From the NCBI GenBank assembly GCA_036501845.1, contig DASXZO010000040.1, positions 1-64,000 of the forward strand: a DNA stretch of 64,000 nucleotides, given 5' to 3'. The stretch is from JBBREP01 sp036501845 (GTDB taxonomy: Bacteria; Actinomycetota; Acidimicrobiia; IMCC26256; PALSA-610). How positions within the stretch are numbered: position 1 is the stretch's first letter; the number at the start of each line of letters is the position of its first letter. The translations under genes were made by a program, and so were the position numbers. The notes below the pieces were generated by a model, which worked only from the letters and a program-made list of their open reading frames with translations, ran no database searches and was not told the DNA's origin. Positions 30,288 to 38,040 of the stretch are shown here, piece by piece.

Positions 30288-31627
30288 GCCGGAGATCCCA
30301 TCGCGGGCGGCGTGTCGAAGCGGCGGTCGAGGTCGTCGGCCACGGCTTCCGCGGTGAGCGGCACGCCTCGCAGCATCACGCCGTACGACGCGCCCGCCGC
30401 GCCGGCGATCCGCGGCTGTTCGATCGCCCACGCCACATCGGCGAGAAACTCGTCCACCACCTGGCGGTGCCGCGGGAACACCACGAAGTGCATCGCGTCG
30501 GGGTCCGACTGCACGTCGATACGCCAGCCTCGTTGGTGCAACGCCGCGGCCACCGACGGCACCGAGTGCGAGCCGGAAGCAACTGCGAACACGCTCATCG
30601 CCGGCGCGCCGACGACGTCGAAGCCGAGCGAACCGAGGCCGGCTTGCATCCGTCGCGCCGTGCCCATCACGTCGTGCGTGACCGCGGCATAACCACTGCG
30701 GCCGAGCGCCACCATCGCCGCGAACGCGGCCGCCGCCGGCGCCACCGAGCGGCTTCCGAGCACGCCCGAAGCCGCGTACGCGCCGCCCGGCCAGTCGAGG
30801 TCGATGTGATACGCCGCGCGCCGGAACTCGGGTCGCGCGAAGAGCAGCGCCGACGCCCCCTTCACGCCGTAGCCGTACTTGTGCAGGTCGACCGCCACGC
30901 TCGTGACGCCGTGCACGTCGAGACCGACGCGGGGGGCGCCGTCGACAAAGGGCAGGAACAGACCGCCGAGCGCGGCATCCACATGCACCGGAACGCCGGC
31001 GCGATACGCGGCCGCGGCGATCTCGGCGATCGGGTCGACGGTGCCGAACGGGTAGCAGGGCGCCGACAGTCCGATCGCGACCGTGCCGCCGTCGACGGCA
31101 TCGAGCACCGCTGCGGGGTCGACGGCGCCGCATGCTCCCGCCGGCACGCGCACGAGATCGATGTCGAGATATTCGGCGGCTTTGCCGAACGCCGGATGGG
31201 CTGTGGCCGGCACCACCACGTTCGCACCTTGGTAGCGCGCGTGGTCGCGGTACGCCTTCAGCGCCACCATCGTCGATTCCGTGGCCCCCGACGCGAAGAT
31301 GCCGTACGCCTTGGTGCCCGGCGCGAGCACCGACGCCACCATCGCGAGCACGCCGGCTTCGAACCGCGCCGCCGACGGGAACGCGGAATGCGACAGCGCG
31401 TTCTCGTCGATGAACCGCGTGGCCACCTCGCGCACGAGGCGATGGTGTGCCTCGGGCGAGTCGTACACGAGGCTGAACCCGCGCCCGCTGCGCCAATCGA
31501 GATCGTCGAGCGCGAGCTCGTCGAGGATGGCGCGCACGCGGTCGCTGTCGACGCCGTTGTCGGGCAGCGCGCGCAATGTGCCGGCGGCCGCGGCACGAGC
31601 CGCATCGTCGATCGTGGTAACCGCCAT
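30284..31627 (-). CDS. PLP-dependent group II decarboxylase / sphingosine-phosphate-lyase-like
   Basis: ATG 31627 has AGGAGG three bases upstream and gives 447 residues. GIFASGATESTMVALKAYRDH matches T-SGGTES, VPVHVDAALGGLFLPF contains the HVDAA motif, and VAVDLHKYGYGVKGASALLF holds the PLP Lys in HK; this combination defines group II decarboxylases and SPL/MfnA-type enzymes. The ILDEL start and FSLVYDSPEAHHRL fit the SPL side. The reaction could be amino-acid decarboxylation or cleavage of a phosphorylated amino alcohol. It is followed by the coupled second PLP gene. Confidence 0.8.
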   Translation of the reverse strand: MAVTTIDDAARAAAAGTLRALPDNGVDSDRVRAILDELALDDLDWRSGRGFSLVYDSPEAHHRLVREVATRFIDENALSHSAFPSAARFEAGVLAMVASVLAPGTKAYGIFASGATESTMVALKAYRDHARYQGANVVVPATAHPAFGKAAEYLDIDLVRVPAGACGAVDPAAVLDAVDGGTVAIGLSAPCYPFGTVDPIAEIAAAAYRAGVPVHVDAALGGLFLPFVDGAPRVGLDVHGVTSVAVDLHKYGYGVKGASALLFARPEFRRAAYHIDLDWPGGAYAASGVLGSRSVAPAAAAFAAMVALGRSGYAAVTHDVMGTARRMQAGLGSLGFDVVGAPAMSVFAVASGSHSVPSVAAALHQRGWRIDVQSDPDAMHFVVFPRHRQVVDEFLADVAWAIEQPRIAGAAGASYGVMLRGVPLTAEAVADDLDRRFDTPPAMGSPA

Positions 31628-31781
31628 CGCCCTCCTGCGGCTTCCGCCGAGCCGCACCGCCGCTCGGAAGTCTCGCTCGCAGCCTTGCCGGTTGCAAGCG
31701 CCTCAGCTCGATCACAGACCGAACCGTCACGGGCGCCACTCTCGCTCCGTGGGCGGCGCGGGTCTATGTAGAGTCCGAGCG

Positions 31782-32582
31782 ATGCGTCGGGAGTCCGTGA
31801 CGAACTCGTTGCGCAACGCGCTGCGGCCCGGCTACGCGCAGGTGATCGGCCGCAAGGCCCTGAACCGGGTGGGCCGGCGCGACCGCAGCGGCGCCGAAGC
31901 CTGCGCGTGGGCGCGCGCACATTGCACGACCGCGGCGGCGGTGTGCGAGGCGCTCGACGCAACGCTGTGGGCCGAGGCGCTCGAGTTCCGCGACGTGGTC
32001 ACACGGCGCGCCGACGAGGTGTCGGCCGAGCTCGGCGAGAAGGTGGGTTACGGCGCGCGCTCCGACCTCCTCTACTTCACGATCCGCTGGCTGAAGCCCG
32101 ACGTGGTGGTGGAGACCGGCGTGGCGTACGGCTACTCGTCGTTCACCGCGCTCTCCGCGCTCCGGCGCAACGGTCAGGGCCGCCTGTTGTCGAGCGACTT
32201 CCCGTTCTTCCGCGAGCGCGACCCGGAACGGCTCGTGGGGTCGATGGTGCCGCCCGAACTGCGAGACGGCTGGCGGCTGCTCACCAAAGGCGACGCCTAC
32301 AACCTGCCCGCGATCCTCGCCGAGATCGACCACATCGACCTGCTGCACTACGACTCCGACAAGTCGTACACCGGCCGCAAGCAGGCGTTCGACCTGCTCC
32401 TGCCCCGCCTGTCGCCTTCTGGCGTGGTGATCATGGACGACATCGAGGACAACACGTTCTTCCGCGACTTCGTGACGGACTCGACGCCGGCACCCGGCTA
32501 CGCGGTGATCGGGCAGGGCGCGCACTTCATGGGCACGCTCGGTCTCACGGCGCGCGACGCGGAAGGGGCGCGCGATTCCTGA
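31782..32582 (+). CDS. Class I SAM-dependent methyltransferase, Methyltransf_24 type
   Basis: ATG 31782 gives 266 residues. VVVETGVAYGYSSFTALS is motif I, LLSSDFPFF motif II, and IDLLHYDSDKSYTGRKQAFD plus GVVIMDDIEDNTFF match the O-methyltransferase-like family found with glycosyltransferases (DSDKSY.GR). The basic N-terminus may bind a polymer. The frame is open upstream, but the ATG follows a 154-bp divergent gap with the PLP gene. The GT2 gene begins 22 bp downstream. Confidence 0.78.
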   Translation: MRRESVTNSLRNALRPGYAQVIGRKALNRVGRRDRSGAEACAWARAHCTTAAAVCEALDATLWAEALEFRDVVTRRADEVSAELGEKVGYGARSDLLYFTIRWLKPDVVVETGVAYGYSSFTALSALRRNGQGRLLSSDFPFFRERDPERLVGSMVPPELRDGWRLLTKGDAYNLPAILAEIDHIDLLHYDSDKSYTGRKQAFDLLLPRLSPSGVVIMDDIEDNTFFRDFVTDSTPAPGYAVIGQGAHFMGTLGLTARDAEGARDS

Positions 32583-32604
32583 GCGCGCGAACCCAGACGT
32601 TCGT

Positions 32605-33345
32605 GTGCACGTCGCGAGTTACAACACCGCGGCCGCCACCGAGCTCTGCGTGCGTTCGGCGCGCCGGCTTGCCGGCATCCCTTTCGCCATGACCGTGGGC
32701 GACGGCGGTTCCACCGACCGGAGCCTGCCGATGTTGCGCCAGTTCGCGGCGCGCGGCGCCATCGACCTCGACGTGATACCCGGCGGCCGCACGCACGCGC
32801 AATGGCTCGACCACTGGTACGCCACGTGCACGGAGCGCTACTGCGTGTTCAGCGATTCCGACGTGGAGTACCGCGCCGCGGGTTGGCTGCGCGACATGGT
32901 CGCCGCGGCCCGGAGCACCGGCGCCGCGCTTGTGGCCACGCGCATCCAGGCTCGCGACGGCGTGGCCTACCGCCACCCCACCACAGGGGCGCAACGCACC
33001 CTCGCGCCACGGCCCGAGCCGTGGCTCGTGCTCATCGACCTCGAACAGACCCGGCCGCACGTGCACACGAGCTTTCGCTACGTGGATCGCGTGGAATCTG
33101 ACGGCAGCAAGACCGCCTACGACGTAGCGGCCGCGTTCTTCGCCGCGCTCGACGAATCGCCGCTGGGCTGGGTGGAGATGCCGCCGGCTTTCGCGTCGGC
33201 GTACCACCACTTCGGTGGACTGTCGTGGCAACAAGCGTTCGCGCGCGGAGTGCCCGTGCGCCGCCGCGCCAAGCAGCTCACCAAGCGGGCCGACGTGTGG
33301 CTGCGCCTCGAGCGCGCCCGCCTCCTCGACCTCCGCACTCGCTAG
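32605..33345 (+). CDS. Glycosyltransferase family 2-like protein (paralog of 2151-2897)
   Basis: The 246-residue protein shares VHVASYNTAAATELCVRSARR, GDGGSTDRS and FSDSDVEYRAAGW with the gene at 2151-2897, plus HHFGGLSWQQA and a basic end. The DSD motif should bind the metal-nucleotide sugar. The start is uncertain: GTG 32605 gives MHVASYNT, while similarity to the paralog (DVRVHVA) begins three codons earlier, where only ATT (32575) or upstream codons are available. It meets the convergent gene with a shared CTAG, a 4-bp overlap. Acceptor unknown. Confidence 0.78.
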   Translation: MHVASYNTAAATELCVRSARRLAGIPFAMTVGDGGSTDRSLPMLRQFAARGAIDLDVIPGGRTHAQWLDHWYATCTERYCVFSDSDVEYRAAGWLRDMVAAARSTGAALVATRIQARDGVAYRHPTTGAQRTLAPRPEPWLVLIDLEQTRPHVHTSFRYVDRVESDGSKTAYDVAAAFFAALDESPLGWVEMPPAFASAYHHFGGLSWQQAFARGVPVRRRAKQLTKRADVWLRLERARLLDLRTR

Positions 33346-34184
33346 GTGAGGAAGCGGCGGTAGAAGTCGTCATTGCGCACGAGGTCGTCGAAGACGGCCT
33401 CGGCGTTGCTGTCTTGTTCCGCGCGCACCGAGCGCTCCCACCGCGCCTGGCGCCAGCGCAGCTGCGCGGCGTGCGCGGTCTCGAAACCCGGTACGCGCTT
33501 GTAGACGCGCGACGTGAGCTTTCCCATCGGCGCGTCGACCGGCGCGCCGTCGGCGCGGGCGCGACGGTCGCGAAATCCCGCGCCGTGGTGGTACGCAACG
33601 GCGCCGAACTCGTCGTCGCCGTACACCGCGAACCACACGGGATGCAGCTCCGAGGTGTTGCGCCGCGTCAACGCCCGCCACGGCGCGTTGTGTGCGCGCA
33701 GCGCGCCGAGCATGTTGCCACCTGTGTCGGTGACGAGATCACCCGCGGAGTTGCGCCACTCGTAGCCCGGCTGCCAGTCGCCGCCGACCTCGTTCCAGAA
33801 CCCCACGGTTGTGATCGCGAAACAGGGATGCGGCTGCGGGTCGCCGAGGTTCTCGTCGCGCCGCACCGCGATCAGAGGAACATCGGCGAGCGCGGCCACG
33901 AGCGGCTCCACCGGCCGCAACGGGAAGGCGTCGCCGTCGACGAACATGAGCACGTCGCTCGATTCAGCGTGTTCCGATACGAGCCGCGCCATCTCGTTCA
34001 GGCGAGCCGGATGGTTCGCGTCGATGTCGACCACGTGGTCGAAACGGGCGTGGTACTGCGTGTCGATCCCGTCGAGCACGGCCCAGCGCACCGAATCATG
34101 CGGCAGGAAGCGATCGAAGCGATCGGCCTGCGGCGCGATCCACGCCGGATCCTTGTGGTGCACCGTGAGCACGTGGAGCACCAA
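33342..34184 (-). CDS. Glycosyltransferase-like (GT-A) protein of unknown family
   Basis: The 280-residue protein opens VLHVLTVHHKDPAWIAPQ and contains SSDVLMFVDGDAFPLRPV with a DxD (DGD), followed by CFAITTVGFWNEVGG and a WFAVYGDDEFGAVAYHH segment. This resembles eukaryote-like or DUF-type GT-A enzymes that read a sugar nucleotide. The start is TTG 34184, directly after the TGA of the sulfotransferase gene (TGATTG), so translation is coupled. It converges on the GT2 gene with a 4-bp overlap. Confidence 0.6.
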   Translation of the reverse strand: MVLHVLTVHHKDPAWIAPQADRFDRFLPHDSVRWAVLDGIDTQYHARFDHVVDIDANHPARLNEMARLVSEHAESSDVLMFVDGDAFPLRPVEPLVAALADVPLIAVRRDENLGDPQPHPCFAITTVGFWNEVGGDWQPGYEWRNSAGDLVTDTGGNMLGALRAHNAPWRALTRRNTSELHPVWFAVYGDDEFGAVAYHHGAGFRDRRARADGAPVDAPMGKLTSRVYKRVPGFETAHAAQLRWRQARWERSVRAEQDSNAEAVFDDLVRNDDFYRRFLT

Positions 34185-35105
34185 TCAGGTTCTCCACTCC
34201 GACGGCCGCAAGCGCTGGGCGAGCGTGCGGGTAAGTGCGCGGCGCGAGCGCAGATCGGCCCGAGCCTCGGCCAGCTCGCGCTCGGTGCGAATCGTCGCGG
34301 CCCGAGCCGACAGCAATTCACGCGACGCCGCGTGCGGTTCCGGCAACCGGGGCGCCACGAACGCGGCCGACTCGGCCGGCAGCGCGCCCAACGCGTCCCA
34401 CAACGCGCGCTGTTGCGGCGTGGTCACATCGTCGGGCAGTTCGGCGAACACGTGATGGCGGCGTTCGGCGTCGACCGCACCGGCGGCCTCGGCCGGCGTG
34501 CGACTGAACTCCACACCGAACGCGCCGAGGCGGTCGCACACCGACGTGAGCGTGGCCTCCGGCTCCTGCACGAGGTCGGCGTAGGCCACGACCACGCAGC
34601 GCAGGCCGGCCGCCGACTGCAACAGCGCGCGGTTGTACCGCTCCCAGAGCGCCACCACGTGACCGGGGCCGAACGAGTTGCGCCGCTCGAGCGATGCCGC
34701 AACCTCGAGCGGATGGCGGTACGACACCACCACGATGGGTTCGACGGTGAGGCGGGCGCGCCAGAAGTCGAGTGTGAGGCAGGTGCGGGGATCTTTCCAG
34801 AGGCTCGGCGACGCCAGCGCGAGATCGCCAACCGCTGCGCGCGCCTCGGGGTGGAGCGCCGCGATCTCGGGCCGCGTGGTCCAGCCGGGTTCGAGCTCGG
34901 GCGGCGCGCTCCAATGGCCACCGAGCCGCTCGAGGATCTGCTGATTGCACGTCTGCACGAGGAGGTGCTCGGAACGGCGCGTGATGTGCTCGGGGCTGCC
35001 GAGCCAGGCGCCGAGCTCACGAAGGCTGCGCGCGAGCGCCGACGTGCCGCTGCGGTGCATGCCGAGCAACACGATCGACGTGGGCGTGGTGGTAGGCCCC
35101 GCCAC
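34185..35105 (-). CDS. Sulfotransferase family protein
   Basis: GTG 35105 overlaps the stop of the methyltransferase gene (TAGTG) and gives 306 residues. VLLGMHRSGTSALARSL (residues about 12-28) is the 5'-phosphosulfate-binding loop, and IVVVSYRHPLEVAASLERR contains the 3'-phosphate-binding R..P-x-E...S variant of PAPS sulfotransferases. A C-terminal charged helix (ATIRTERELAEARADLRSRR) may be a coiled coil. It would transfer sulfate from PAPS to a glycan hydroxyl. Longer upstream frames are shadows. Confidence 0.8.
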   Translation of the reverse strand: MAGPTTTPTSIVLLGMHRSGTSALARSLRELGAWLGSPEHITRRSEHLLVQTCNQQILERLGGHWSAPPELEPGWTTRPEIAALHPEARAAVGDLALASPSLWKDPRTCLTLDFWRARLTVEPIVVVSYRHPLEVAASLERRNSFGPGHVVALWERYNRALLQSAAGLRCVVVAYADLVQEPEATLTSVCDRLGAFGVEFSRTPAEAAGAVDAERRHHVFAELPDDVTTPQQRALWDALGALPAESAAFVAPRLPEPHAASRELLSARAATIRTERELAEARADLRSRRALTRTLAQRLRPSEWRT

Positions 35106-35950
35106 TACTGGTGCTCGATGCGCAGCCACTTCTGCGAGCCGACGTAGAAGTAGTCGAGCTCCCGCACGGCCAGGCCGCGCCGGGCGCACTGTGCGAACAC
35201 CCACTTGCGATCGTGCCCCACGAGCGCCTTCTCCCACTCGTCGCCCTGGTAGTCGGGCGGCGCAAGACGGTGGCCGCGAAGGTCGCGCAGTTTGATCGCC
35301 AGGCCCGGCACCTTGCGGATGCCCGCGTAGAGCGGCACTCGCACGGGCTCGGGCAGGCGCGAGGCCGGGAGGTACGACACGAGCATCACGCCACGGGGGC
35401 ACGTGACCAGGAAGGAATCGAGCATGGCTTCGATCTGTGCCTTCGTGGTGTGGCTCCACACCGAGCGGGCCACCACGAAATCGAACTCGACGCCGAACAC
35501 CGACAGGTCGAAGTCGTCGTTGTAGGCGAAGCGCGGCTTGGCGTACTCGGCGAGCTCCTGCTCGACGATGTATTCGAGGCCCTGGTCGATCTCCCACGAG
35601 CGTGGGTTGATGCCGTGATACCGGCCAGGTTCGAGAAAGTTCATGAACCAGTAGCCGGCGCGCAGGCTGCCGCACCCGACGTCGAGCAACGTCGAGCTCG
35701 GGTAGAGGCCTTCCTGCACGAGCGTGGCGAGTTGGAGCCGGCCCGACCGCTCGAACTCGTCGAGCGGCCCCACCGTGAATCCCTTGACCGCGCGCAGGCG
35801 CTCGGCGCGCGCTCGCATCCCGACGGGCAGTCCGGCCCGCTCGGCGCGTGAGGCCGGGATCGACGCCGCGACGTTCTCGGCCTTCCCCACGTGCTCGACC
35901 TTCTCGGCCGACCCGCTTGCGGGGCTCGCAGCCTGCTTGTCTGCCGCCAT
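35105..35950 (-). CDS. SAM-dependent methyltransferase (VGCGSLRAG type)
   Basis: The 281-residue protein has motif I LLDVGCGSLRAGYWFMNFL at about 88-106, GRYHGINPRSWEIDQG, and FAYNDDFDLSVFGVEFDFVV with ARSVWSHTTKAQIEAML, a combination also present in the paralog at 48977-49816. The VGCGSLRAG subgroup occurs beside glycosyltransferases in many actinobacteria. The first 45 residues are low-complexity Ala-rich and probably disordered. The sulfotransferase gene overlaps its stop. Likely substrate: a glycan or lipid-linked sugar. Confidence 0.78.
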   Translation of the reverse strand: MAADKQAASPASGSAEKVEHVGKAENVAASIPASRAERAGLPVGMRARAERLRAVKGFTVGPLDEFERSGRLQLATLVQEGLYPSSTLLDVGCGSLRAGYWFMNFLEPGRYHGINPRSWEIDQGLEYIVEQELAEYAKPRFAYNDDFDLSVFGVEFDFVVARSVWSHTTKAQIEAMLDSFLVTCPRGVMLVSYLPASRLPEPVRVPLYAGIRKVPGLAIKLRDLRGHRLAPPDYQGDEWEKALVGHDRKWVFAQCARRGLAVRELDYFYVGSQKWLRIEHQ

Positions 35951-36008
35951 TGCGCCACGAACCTAGACGGCTCGCTCGGAGCAGTCTGGCTCATAGCCTG
36001 CGAGCCGC

Positions 36009-36650
36009 ATGGAGGAGACGGATGGCACGGTGACCGTCGACGCGACCATCGACGGTGCGCATCGCCTTCGCTTCCTGTTGCGAACAATCTGGTACTCGCC
36101 GATGCTCGCCGGCCGGCTCGTACGCAAGGCCCGCACGCTGGTCGAAGCCGATGTCCACCGCTGGGTGAGCATCACCGCGCTCGGCGCCGCGCCCGGCCGA
36201 CAGCTCGTCGCGCTGCTCGCGAGCTACCCCGAGTTCCGCACGCTCTACTGCTACCGGCTGCGCCGCACCGGTACCGCGGGCGCGGCGCTGTCGGCAGTGC
36301 TCGGCATGCTGTATCCCGGCGAGCGCACACTGCATCTCGCCACCAGCGACATCGGCCCGGGCCTATTCATCCAGCACGGCTTCGCCACGATCGTGGCCGC
36401 GCGCCGCGTCGGCGCCAACTGCTGGATCAACCAGCAGGTCACCATCGGCTTCGACCGGCCCGGCGAGCGCCCCGTGCTCGGTGACGGCGTGGGTGTGTAC
36501 GCGGGCGCCAAGGTCTTGGGCGACGTGACGATCGGCGACGGGGCGCGCATCGGCGCCAACGCCGTGGTGCTCACCGACGTGCCGCCCGGCTACACCGCGA
36601 TCGGTGTGCCCGCCCGCCTGCTGCCACCGAAAGCCGAGCGGGAGCATTGA
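36009..36650 (+). CDS. Serine-acetyltransferase-like hexapeptide acyltransferase
   Basis: The 213-residue protein has a helical N-terminal half and a left-handed beta-helix from about residue 115: LHLATSDIGPGLFIQHGF, ANCWINQQVTIGF, VLGDGVGVYAGAKVLGDVTI and GDGARIGANAVVLTDVPPG, the hexapeptide-repeat pattern of CysE-like O-acetyltransferases; IQHGFATIV carries the catalytic His. In a glycan locus it most likely acetylates a sugar. It is translationally coupled to the next gene (TTGA overlap) and divergent from the methyltransferase. Confidence 0.85.
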   Translation: MEETDGTVTVDATIDGAHRLRFLLRTIWYSPMLAGRLVRKARTLVEADVHRWVSITALGAAPGRQLVALLASYPEFRTLYCYRLRRTGTAGAALSAVLGMLYPGERTLHLATSDIGPGLFIQHGFATIVAARRVGANCWINQQVTIGFDRPGERPVLGDGVGVYAGAKVLGDVTIGDGARIGANAVVLTDVPPGYTAIGVPARLLPPKAEREH

Positions 36651-37783
36651 AGGTCTATTGGTACTGGCCGTACATCCGTGACGAGCTGCTCGCACTCGCG
36701 CGCGCCATACCGGACACCGGCGACGACGAGGTGGTCGTGCACGCCATGGCCGGCCGCCTGGCGGGCGCCGACACGAGCGGGCCCGGATGGCGAGTGGCAG
36801 CCACGTTGCCAGCGGTCGCGCCGCGCGACGAGGGCAGCATGCGCTGGGCCGCGTCGCGTGCGACCACCTATCTCGGCCAGGCCCGGGCACGCCGCACGTT
36901 GCTGCGCGACGAGCCATTCGACGTGGCCCACGTGATGTTCCTCAACTACTTCGTCGATGCCTTCGACCTGCGCGCGGTGGGCAAGCGGCAGCCGCTCGTC
37001 GTGTCGGTGCACGATGTGGTCCCGCACCAGTCGCGCGTTCCTGGCACGGTCGAACGGGCCTTGCTCGGCCGCCAGTACACGGCCGCGAACACGATCGTGG
37101 TGCACCACGAGTCGGTCCGTGCCCGGCTCGTGGCCGAGTTCGCCGTCGACCCGGCCCGCGTGCACAACGTGCCGCACTGGGTGATCCCGGCACCGGCCGA
37201 GCCGCGCGCCAGGCCGAGTGCGTCGCCGCAGATCCTCTTCTTCGGTGCGCTGCGCCGGAACAAGGGCGTCGACGTGCTCCTCGACGCCTTCGCAGCCCTG
37301 CCCGACCGCGACCTCCGACTCGTGGTGGCCGGCCGCGGCGCCACCGACGTGGAACAAGAGGTGCGCGACGCCGCGGCACGCGACCCGAGGGTCGTCGCGG
37401 AGATCGGTTTCGTCGCCGAGGCCCGCAAGCACGAGCTGTTCCGCGCCAGCGACCTCGTGGTGCTCCCGTACACCGAGTTCTCGTCGCAGAGCGGGGTGCT
37501 CCACGACGCCTACGCCCACCACCGGCCCGTGGTGGTCACCGACGTGGGCGCGCTCGGCGAATCGGTGCGTGACGACGGATCGGGCTGGGTGGTGCCGGCG
37601 CGCGACGCCGAAGCGCTGGCCGAGACATTGACCACCGCGCTGGCGAACGGCGAGGCCTGGACCCGGGCCGCGGCGCACGCCGGCTCGGTCGGCCTCGACC
37701 GGAGCCCCGACGCCACGGCCCGGCGCTTGCGAGCCGTGTACGCCGCGGCGGCTGCTCACAGCCCCCACGCCCCCCAAACCTGA
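36647..37783 (+). CDS. Glycosyltransferase family 4 (GT-B fold)
   Basis: TTG 36647 overlaps the upstream TGA. The 378-residue protein has VVSVHDVVPHQ in the acceptor domain, ILFFGALRRNKGVDVLLDAF at the start of the donor domain, and LVVLPYTEFSSQSGVLHDAYAHHRPVV with the nucleotide-sugar-binding Glu region and terminal VTDVGALGE of GT1/GT4 enzymes. It acts on the cytoplasmic face on a growing glycan. The conserved Arg-Lys pair (RRNKG) contacts the donor phosphates. It is the last gene before the 257-bp gap that carries the promoter of the chain-length regulator. Confidence 0.87.
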   Translation: MKVYWYWPYIRDELLALARAIPDTGDDEVVVHAMAGRLAGADTSGPGWRVAATLPAVAPRDEGSMRWAASRATTYLGQARARRTLLRDEPFDVAHVMFLNYFVDAFDLRAVGKRQPLVVSVHDVVPHQSRVPGTVERALLGRQYTAANTIVVHHESVRARLVAEFAVDPARVHNVPHWVIPAPAEPRARPSASPQILFFGALRRNKGVDVLLDAFAALPDRDLRLVVAGRGATDVEQEVRDAAARDPRVVAEIGFVAEARKHELFRASDLVVLPYTEFSSQSGVLHDAYAHHRPVVVTDVGALGESVRDDGSGWVVPARDAEALAETLTTALANGEAWTRAAAHAGSVGLDRSPDATARRLRAVYAAAAAHSPHAPQT

Positions 37784-37885
37784 ACGACCGCGGCACCGTT
37801 CACAGGTTTTGCCGCCACTTCACCTCAGGAGGTGGCAAGCAGAACTCCCGGAATGTGAACCTTGCGCCAACGCCCGACGGCCCCG

Positions 37886-37914
37886 TGGACGGCTCACGCA
37901 CCGTGTGCTGTAAT
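37886..37914 (+). promoter_or_regulatory. Candidate promoter of the chain-length regulator/BY-kinase gene
   Basis: TGGACG (-35, 4 of 6) and TGTAAT (-10, 5 of 6) are separated by 17 bp in the 257-bp gap before the gene at 38041. The predicted leader is about 120 nt. A CACCTCAGGAGGTG palindrome lies upstream near 37820-37833 and could be an operator. Confidence 0.5.
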
Positions 37915-38040
37915 TGCGACCGTCGGGGGCCGGCGGACGGGGCGGTCGGCGGCGTGCACGCAAGCACGCCGTCATCTCATCCAATGGCGCGACCGGGGCG
38001 CAGCACGCGTCAGGGCGGAAACGGTAGGGCCACGCGGTAG

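Noticed and set aside
28779..30692. Long plus-strand ORFs opposite the PLP genes
   Set aside because: High GC creates long antisense frames; their composition is Arg/Ala-rich without recognised domains, while the minus-strand frames have clear motifs.
30288..31739. Continuous 986-residue ORF over both PLP genes
   Set aside because: The upstream 480 residues are arginine-rich shadow sequence of the real decarboxylase gene in another frame.
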